Positions 1 through 9,200 of a stretch of DNA of 15,206 nucleotides are shown here, in pieces. This stretch comes from Clostridia bacterium (GTDB taxonomy: Bacteria > Bacillota > Clostridia > Oscillospirales > CAG-272). A program made the position numbers and the translations under genes. How positions within the stretch are numbered: the first letter of the stretch is position 1; each line of letters begins with the position of its first letter. The DNA is taken from contig JAGCYR010000011.1 of assembly GCA_017960705.1 (NCBI GenBank), forward strand, positions 1-15,206, read 5' to 3'. Below the pieces are notes generated by a model. That model did not search any database. It saw nothing but the letters and a program-made list of their open reading frames with translations, and was not told where the DNA came from.

Positions 1-252
1 ACAGCACCGAGGGATGCGACGCGGTGGCGGAGGATCTGACGGTCACCGCACAGTGGACGATCAATCACTACGCGATCACCTACAACCTCGACGGCGGCAC
101 CAACAATGAAAACAACCCCACGACCTACACGGTCGAGGACGAAATCACCCTCGCCGCGCCTAGCAAGACCGATTATCTCTTCACCGGCTGGTCGGATAAC
201 GGCGTGATCGCCGTCGGTTCGACGGGCGAGAAGACCTTCACCGCCAACTGGA
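1..252 (+). repeat. InlB B-type (Listeria-Bacteroides, Flg_new) repeats, first pair
   Basis: The end of one repeat (about 1-60, finishing LTVTAQW) is followed by a complete copy (61-252) with the family pattern: an ITYNLDGG strand, a middle 'TL..P', a 'F.GW' motif and a terminal 'FTANW'. These small beta-grasp-like repeats are common stalk or spacer elements in surface proteins of Listeria, Clostridia and Bacteroidetes. Confidence 0.85.
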
Positions 253-3200
253 CACCCGATCCCGCCGTAGCGAAACTCGTTGCGATCAACGAGCTTGCCT
301 TCGACGGCACGACCCTGACCCTTACGGTACCGAACGCAACCGCGACCTATTCGTTCCTGAACAAGATCACGGTGAACGAAGGCGCGGATTGGCAGATCTG
401 CACCGACGAATACGGCATCTACTCCAGTCTGACGAAAACGGTTCCGCTGTCGGAGGGGGACAACGTCTTCTATCTGTTCGTAATCTCGAACGACAAGACG
501 AACGTCCTCGCCTATACGGTCGAGATCCGGCGCAAGCCGCTCTATACCGTGTCGTTTGAGACCAACGGCGGCTCCGACGTGGCGTCGGTCCAGGCGGAGG
601 AGGGCACCGTCCCGACCGCTCCCGCCTCCGCTCCCACGCGCGCCGGCTATACCTTCGCCGGATGGGATTATGACTTTGCAACGCCGATCGCAGGGGATCT
701 GACGGTCAACGCCAACTGGACGGCGATCAAGTATACGATCACCTATAACCTCGGCGGCGGCACCAACGCCGAGAACAACCCCGCGACTTACACGGTCGAG
801 GACGAAATCACCCTCGCCGCGCCCGCAAGAGCCGATTATACCTTCCTCGGTTGGTCGGATAACGGCGTGATCGCCGTCGGTTCGACGGGTGAGAAAACCT
901 TTACCGCCAACTGGAAGCAACACGTTCAGGCAAACGAATATACCGTCGACGTTGCGCCGACCTGTTCCACCGTCGGCTCCAAGTCCTATCACTGCACCGT
1001 GTGCGGCGAGATCATTGCCGATACGGCGGTCGTGATCCCGATTGATCCCGACGCGCACGTCCCGGCAAACGTGTATACCGTCGACCTTGCGCCGACCTGT
1101 TCCACCGTCGGCTCCAAGTCCTATCACTGCGCGGAGTGCGGCACGATCCTCCCTGAAACGACAGTCGTGATCCCGATTGATCCCGACGCACACGTCCCGG
1201 CAAACGAATATACCGTCGACGTTGCGCCGACCTGTTCCACCGTCGGCTCCAAGTCCTATCACTGCACGGAGTGCGGCACGATCCTCCCCGACACGACAGT
1301 CGTGATCCCGATCGATCCCGACGCACACGTCTGGGCGAACGAGTATACCATCGATCTTGCCCCGACCTACTGGGCTACGGGATCTCAATCCATCCACTGC
1401 ACCCTGTGCGACACCGTTAAACCGAACTCTTCGATCGTGATCCGGACAGGGAACGAAGACAAGTGGGAAACGGTTGCATCGGTGGTCAACGTGATCGCCG
1501 AGAAAGACCGTTCGCTGAATATCGCGTGCGATATCAGCCGAAACGGTGTGAAAACGTCGAAAAACGACGTCTACGTAGCGGGTCCCGACTCGGTCGAGGA
1601 AGGCATCACGCCCGCAATCGAAGCGATGGTCTACGAACGCAACGAGGCGGCGAAAGACCTGCTCGGGCTGACGATCACGTACGATTACTGGGCGGAGTAC
1701 TACGGACAGCAGGCGGAAAAGATCGACGTTCTGGTCAAGGGGAACGCCGCAGACGCCCCCGATCTGTTCATCTGTCTGGTCTACGACCTGAACCTGGAGC
1801 TTTTGAACGGAACGTTCAAGGACGTCTGGTCGATCCCCGGCTCGTACTTTGATTTCAACGCGCCGGGCTGGCTGACCGATTGGATGGAGGGGAATTCCCT
1901 CACCGGCGACCGCGCTTACGTCCTCGGCAGCGACTACTTCCTCGAGCTCCTTCGCTCGGTGTCGGTCATGCCCTTCAATATGGATCTGATGAACGAGAAC
2001 GCCTCCAAGCTTGCGCCGATCATTCTGAACGAGGGCGAGACTCTCGGCGCGGGCGAGGAACTCACAACATATTTCTTCGATCTCGTTGAGGCGGGAAAAT
2101 GGACCTTTGACGTTCTCGGAAAGCTCTGCGAGGCAATCTGGGTCGACGTCGACGGCAACGGACAGGATTCGATCTACGACGTTCTCGGCATCATCGCCGA
2201 CGAGTACGGAGGAAAGACAACGGTCGGTTTCATCTACTCCTGCGGCACTCCGATCACCGAGGCGTACACCATTGAGAACGAGTCGAGCGAATATTACGGC
2301 AAACAGTGGATCAAGTACGCCGATAACTCCGAGGATGCGGGACTGAACGATATCTTCGACGCAGTGTCGAAGGTGTTCGTCGGTATGGGTTCCCTTTCGA
2401 CCAACGCCACCCACTCCAGCAACACGCCGGAGGCGCCGGGTAAAGCGTATCACCTGACGAAATTCGCCCAGGACGAACTGCTCTTCCTCGGCGTGGATCT
2501 GCTCGGCGACCTGGAGGACGATAGGATCCAGTCGATGACCTCCCTGTATTCGGTGATCCCCTGCCCGAAGGTCAGCGTCGATGGAACGTACAACACAATC
2601 ATCGACAACACCGGCGACGCCGGCGCCATCAACGTCAACGCCAATCCCCGCAAGGCGAGAGCCCTCTCGGCATATCTGCAATACTGCACCGAACATTCGG
2701 GCAATATCCGCCAAGAATATCTTGAAATCGTGACCAAGTACAGGATCACACCCTACAACCAGGGCACCGACCGGATGCTCAACATCATCTACGAAGGCAT
2801 CCTCTACGGACGCGACAAGGCGGTCGACGACCTGTTCGGCGTGATCGACCGTCCGAACCGCTGGCACGATCTGATGAAGAACGAGCATCACGAAGGCGAC
2901 GCCGATTACATCACGACGCGGTACGCCGAGGTGGTCTCGCATAAGCAAGCCCGGCTCGACAGCATCCTGCAAACCTGGTATACTCTTCCGAAGGTGGAGG
3001 GCGTAACGCCGCCGTTCCATACCCATACTCCGGCGGATCAGTACACGGTCGACGCGGAGCCGCAGGGATGTATCCCCGGATCCAAGTCCCTCTACTGCAT
3101 CATCTGCGGAAAGAGCATTCCCGGTACTGCCGTGGAGATCCCGGCGCCGAACGCACATACTCCGGCGGATAAGTACACGGTCGACACGCAGCCGACCTGT

Positions 3201-6200
3201 ACGGAAGTCGGTTACAAGTCCTATCACTGCACGGTCTGCGGCGCAAGCATTTCCAGCACCGCCGTGGAGATCCCGGCAAAAGGTCACGTCCCGGCGGCCG
3301 AGTACACGGTGGAGGTCGCGCCGACCTGTTCGACTACCGGCATCCTGTCCTATCATTGCGCCGTCTGCGGCGACGTCATCGACTCTACGATCGAGGATAT
3401 TCCGATCGATCCCACCCTGCACGTCGTCACGAACTGGCCCGTTTACAAACCTGCCACCCTTTTGGAGGACGGCAGACGCGCAGGCGAATGTTCGCTCTGT
3501 CATCAGATCGTCGAGGAGACGCTCACGTACGTGCCGAAGATCAAGAAGTTCACGGACACCGACAGCGGCAAGTACGCGGCCGATACGGTCAGTCTGGGTG
3601 ACGTCCGCGGCGACAAGCACTTCTATCCGACCGACGATAATCCCGACGGTAACGATCTCTACGTCGAGTTCTCGATCCTCTGGAACGACTCGATCCTGAA
3701 CTTTGACGGCAGCAATAACTGTTACATGGTCGGACACATGCATTCGAAACCGTTCTATTACCTGTCCCCCGTCCCCGGCATTCCGATGAGCGACTCCGAC
3801 TTCTCCGGCGCGTTCGAATGGATGGGGAACTACGGAACGCCCATCGACGACGCCGAGGTGGACACTCCCGACGGGATGTGCGGTTTTTCGGCTAACTTCT
3901 CCGACTATCCGAACATCGCCGGGCCCGATCAGGACAATCCCGAATGGGGCTGGCACCGCGTCGGCATTCGGATCCACGTGGAACTGCTCGACGGCAGAAC
4001 TGGTGAGTATCTGACGGACTATTACGCGGTTGCAACCGGTTACGTCGACGGCGTTGCGATCTTCAAACTCTCCACCGGTACCGCCGGTCTTCCTAACGTT
4101 GAATCCAAACTGTTCAACGCCGAGTCCGACGGGAACGGCGGCGTGATTTACTGCGACGCGGACGAAAACACTGTCATCCCGTTCCAGATGTACCACACGA
4201 AAACGCTGGCCGGGACGAACGCTTACCTTGCGATCGCCGACCTCTCCGTCACCTGCGGCAAGGGCTTCGTGATGCCGGTTGAAAAGGTTGCGAATCCCGA
4301 AGGAAACACCTACACGATGGACGACGGCACGGAGATCCCCGCCGCGCTCTGGTATCGCATCATTCCGCACAACCACGTATACGGCGCCGAATATACGGTG
4401 GATATTCCGGCGACCTGTACGACCGACGGATCCAAGTCCTATCACTGCACGGTCTGCGGCGCAAGCAAACCCGATTCTATCGTCCTGATCCCGGCGACCG
4501 GACATAACTGGGAGTACGTCGTGGACGTCGAGCCGACCTGTACGGAAGTCGGTTACAAGTCCTATCTCTGCACGGTCTGCGGCGAAAGCAAGCCCGATTC
4601 GACGGTTGAGATCCCCGCGACCGGACATAACTGGACATACGTCGTAGACGTCGCGTCGACCTGCTCGACCACCGGATCGAAGTCGCTCTACTGCACGGAG
4701 TGCAACGAGAGCAAGCCCGATTCGTCTGTCGAGCTCCCGATTGATCCCGACACGCACGTCGTCGCGGAATGGACCGTGGACAAACGACCCACTCTGCTGG
4801 AGAACGGCAGTCAACACGGCGTCTGTCTGCTCTGCGGCAATATGGTCGTAAGAACGATCGATCAATCCGAGCCGATCGTGATCGGTTCGAATTGGGGCAC
4901 CGCCGAGCGCGCTGCTTTCAACGCCGAAAACAACGTTGATTGGCTCGATCACCGGGATCTGCCGGGCGGCATCTATATCAAACGCAACGTCAACAGTATC
5001 AAGGGACAGGATCAGCACTACTACCCGACCAAAGGGAACCCGCTCGGCAACGACCTGCTCGTCGAGGTCTCCTACCTCTGGAGCGAGGTGATGGACACCA
5101 ACTACCGCGGCGAACCTCTGACGTTCGGAAACGGCGACGGATACGACGTGTTCCACGTCCGGAGACAACTCGATGCAAAGGACAACCGGACGATCAACGG
5201 CGCTCTTTGCCAATACGAATACGTCACCCCGACCCCCGACGAGATCGCCGGCAACGCGGCGCTCAAAAAACCGTCTCTCGGCGGATACGGCTGGCACCGT
5301 CTGAGCTTCCGCGTGCATCAGGACGCAGAGATCAACGGCGGCGCCGTGAAATATACCTATATCGCTTCCGCGTACGTGGACGGCACGCTGGTCCTCTCGT
5401 TCGATCTGACCGACTGGGTCGTCAGATACTTCAAATCGACCGTAACCGGTCTTCTCTACACCGCGGAGATCGAAAACGGCGAACTGGTATACTACGACAT
5501 CGGACAAGATCCGATGAGCTCTTATCAGAACAGTTACGGTCTGCTGTATTTTGAAGAATTCTTCTACTCGTCCGGCGCTTCCACTGCATACGCCGTCTTC
5601 GGCGATATCGAAATGACCTGCGGGCATGACTTCGTACAGCAGGTTGAGGCGGTCGAGAATCCGACCGAGGCGACCTATACGCTACCGAACGGCACGGTGA
5701 TCCCCGCCGCCTTCTGGTATCGGATCAAGCAGCATGACCATATCCCCGACGACACGTTCACGGTCGACCTTGCGTCGACCTGCACGACGATCGGCTACAA
5801 GTCCTATCACTGTGCGGAGTGCGGTGTGATCCTTCCCGAAACGATCGTCGAGATCCCGATCGATCCCGACGCGCACACCGTCCTCGAGTGGGAAATCACA
5901 AAACCCTCCACCCTCCTTGAAGACGGACTCAAGACGGGGGTTTGTACCCGTTGCCAAACGGAAGTTGTGACCACGTACAGCGGCGGCTCGACCGTGGAGA
6001 AAAAGTACACGACGTCAGCCACGAACGAGAAACTGTTTGTCCAGCAGAACGTCTACGAGGAACTTCTCGGCAACGGAACGAAACACTTCTATCCGACGGT
6101 TGAGAATCCCGACGGGCTCGATCTGTACGTTGAATATTCGCTGCTGTGGAACGAGACGATCTTGAATCTGACCGACTCGGGCAACTCCGCATACGCCGTT

Positions 6201-9200
6201 CTCAGCGCGCGGATCACCGCATACAACGATCTCGTCAGCGGCAACGACCTTGTCTGGATGACGCTGAGCGGGAACGGATCCTCCGGCTCCGACTGTCCGT
6301 TTGCCGGCGGTTTCGAGTACGGCGCGCTGCGCACCGTCGAGGTCGGACCGCAGGGGATGACTGAGCCCTGCGGCAACACCTACGACGACTTCCCGAACGT
6401 CGGCGGATCCGATCAATTCGCTCCCGAATGGGGTTGGCACCGGATCGGCGTCAAGTTCCATATGGAAGTGGCAAACGAAGCCGCTCTGCGGGCCGACACC
6501 GAACCCGGCGCGACCCCCGCATCCTACTACGGCTACGTCGAAACCTATCTGGACGGCGTTCTGATCTCGAGACTCTCGAAGACCGGGACCAACGTTCTGT
6601 TGGAACAGAATCGGCTCTTTACCGCTTCGTCCGACGGCAACGGCAATATCATCTACACCGATATTCCGGATGACAGATACGTCATCGGGATCCGTATTCC
6701 CTGCACCCGTACGCTATCCGGCAGCGCGTACGTCGTGTACGCCGATTATTCTGCGACCGCCGGCACGGCTTTCGTGCAGGAAATCGAGAGGATTGAGAAT
6801 CCCGCAACCAAAACGTATACGACATCCGACGGCACGGAGATCCCCGGCACAATGTGGTACTACCTCAAGCACGACCACGTTTACGACGGCGTGTATACGG
6901 TGGATATGCCGGCGACCTGCACGACGCCCGGCTCCAAGTCCTATCACTGCGCGGTCTGCGACGCGATCAATCCCGATTCCGTCGTCGCGATCCAGGCGAC
7001 CGGACATACCCCTGCAAACGAGTACACCGTCGATCTCGTCCCGACTTGCTCGAGCACCGGTTACAAGTCCTATCACTGCGCGGAGTGCGGCGAGATCATC
7101 CCCGAAACGATCGTCGAGATCCCTGCCGATCCCGGCGCGCACGTCGTCTCGAATTGGACCGTGACCAAACAAGCCACCCTGCTGGAGGACGGCAGTGCGC
7201 AAGCCGTCTGCGCGATCTGCCATACCGTATTGGAGACCGTGATCGGTTTCGAGCCCGAGATCTACAACTCGGCAAATCCGAGCGGTCGGTACGCCTACGG
7301 CGCCGATTTTGCATTCAGCCGGACGGTGGGCGAGATCCGCGGCAACAAGCATTTCTATCCGACCCAAAACGACCCTGACGGCAACGATCTGTGGTTTGAG
7401 TATTCGTTCCTGTGGAACGACACGCTCTACAACCACGACTACTCGAAAGCGCTGGCGGAGATCCTTCTGTTCGGATTCCGCGACTCGAACAACCTGTCGA
7501 ATTATCGGGGATTCTACTACCTCTACACCCGCGACAACAACGACGGCTTCCGCACTTCGTTAGACTGCCCGTTTATGGGGCACGTCGACTACTCGACCTA
7601 CTATCCGGGATGCACTCCCAACGAAAACTGCGCGCCCGACCTGTCAAGTGAGGGCAACACGCTGAACGGTCGCCCGATCGGGCAATACAAAGCGGGATGG
7701 GCAACCCCCATTACGCGCGACGATTCCCCCTATCTTTGGGATTCGGAGTACCAGACACTGGGCGGCTGGCACCGTCTCGGTTTCCGGTACCATCAGGAGG
7801 CGGCGATTGAAGAGGGCGAGCTCCGCTACTCGGGCTACACCGAACTCTATATCGACGGCGTCAAGGTCTGGAAAGTCCTGACGAATATGGAGGGGTATCT
7901 GAAGAACGGTCAATGGAAACAAACCGACTGGAGCCTCAGATATAAAGGACTGCTTCTCTGGACCGCCGAGATCGACCCGAACGACGAAACGAAACTCATC
8001 TACGCCGACAACGACGCGCTGATGGTGGAGATGCGGATCGAAAGCATCACGCGGGCGTCCAGCCCCGTCTACGTCGTGGTCGACGATATTCACTACTCCT
8101 GCGGCGACGGATTCGCTCTCTACGTCGAGCGGATCGACGATCCCGCGCCGTCGTCCCTCGTCCTTGCCGAAAACGTCACGGTCTCCAACGCGATCTTCTT
8201 CCGTAATCGAATTCACGATCACGACTGGAACAACGCATACACGGTGGACGTCGAACCGACCTGCACGACCAACGGTTCCAAATCCTATCACTGCACGGTC
8301 TGCGGCGCAATCCAGCCCGATTCCTCCGTCGTGATCCCCGCGACCGGACATAACTGGGAATACGTCGTAGACGTCGCGTCGACCTGCTCGACCGCCGGAT
8401 CGAAGTCGCTCTACTGCACGGAATGCGGCGAAGTCCAACTCGGCTCGTCGGTCGAGATTCCGGTGACCGGACATAACTGGGAATACGTCGTGGACGTCGA
8501 ACCGACCTGTGCGACCGCCGGATCGAAGTCGCTCTACTGCACGGAATGCGGCACGCACAAGCGCGATTCGTCGGTCGAGATTCCGGCAGATCCCACCCTG
8601 CACGTCGTCACGGATTGGACCGTAACCAAACGAGCCACCTTGTTAGAGAACGGCATACGTGTCGGCATATGCGAGATCTGCGGAGAATACGTTGCCGAGG
8701 AAGAATTTGCGTATGAACCGACCACGTGGGTCTACACGCCCACGACGACGACTTCTCATAAGATCTCAACCGAAATAGACGACGTTCTGTGGAATAACAA
8801 GCATTTTTATCCCGACGAATCGAACGGATACGAAGGGCTTGACCTCATCATCGAGTTCTCGTTCCTGTGGAACGAAACCCTGCTCAGACTGAATACGGGC
8901 TCCAACTATATGGTCCTTCAGGGAAGTCTGTGGGGGCAGGACGCCTACTGGATGTCCCTGACCGATCATGCCCAAGGAAGCGACTGCGTATATGCGGGCG
9001 GCTTTGAGTACATCTCGCTCCGCACCGTCGAATACGGTCCCGCCGGCATGTCCCAGATGACCGCGAACAACAATCATGTCGGCACGGAGTATTCCGATTT
9101 CCCGAATATCGGCGGTACCGACAGAGACAATCCCGAGTGGGGCTGGCACCGGATCGCGATCGTCTTCCACGAAGAAGTGCTGAAAGACAGCGGCGTCGTA

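Noticed and set aside
24..26. GTG at 24 as start codon of the giant protein
   Set aside because: The frame is open to the left edge and the upstream codons (STEGCDAVAED) continue an InlB-type repeat, so the gene begins outside the window.
952..1265. Regular 135-base repeats as a CRISPR or satellite array
   Set aside because: The identical units are in frame and encode the 45-residue CxxC modules; there are no unique spacers between short repeats.
2145..2180. Dockerin or EF-hand domain from the DVDGNGQDSIYD loop
   Set aside because: Only one loop is present, without the paired F-hand of dockerins, and a similar Asp/Asn-rich loop occurs inside family-1 solute-binding proteins.
7644..8603. 319-codon antisense open frame inside the giant gene
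   Set aside because: It mirrors a well-supported repeat protein in a GC-rich gene, is rich in Arg, Asp and Val, has no family pattern, and repeats where the sense strand repeats.
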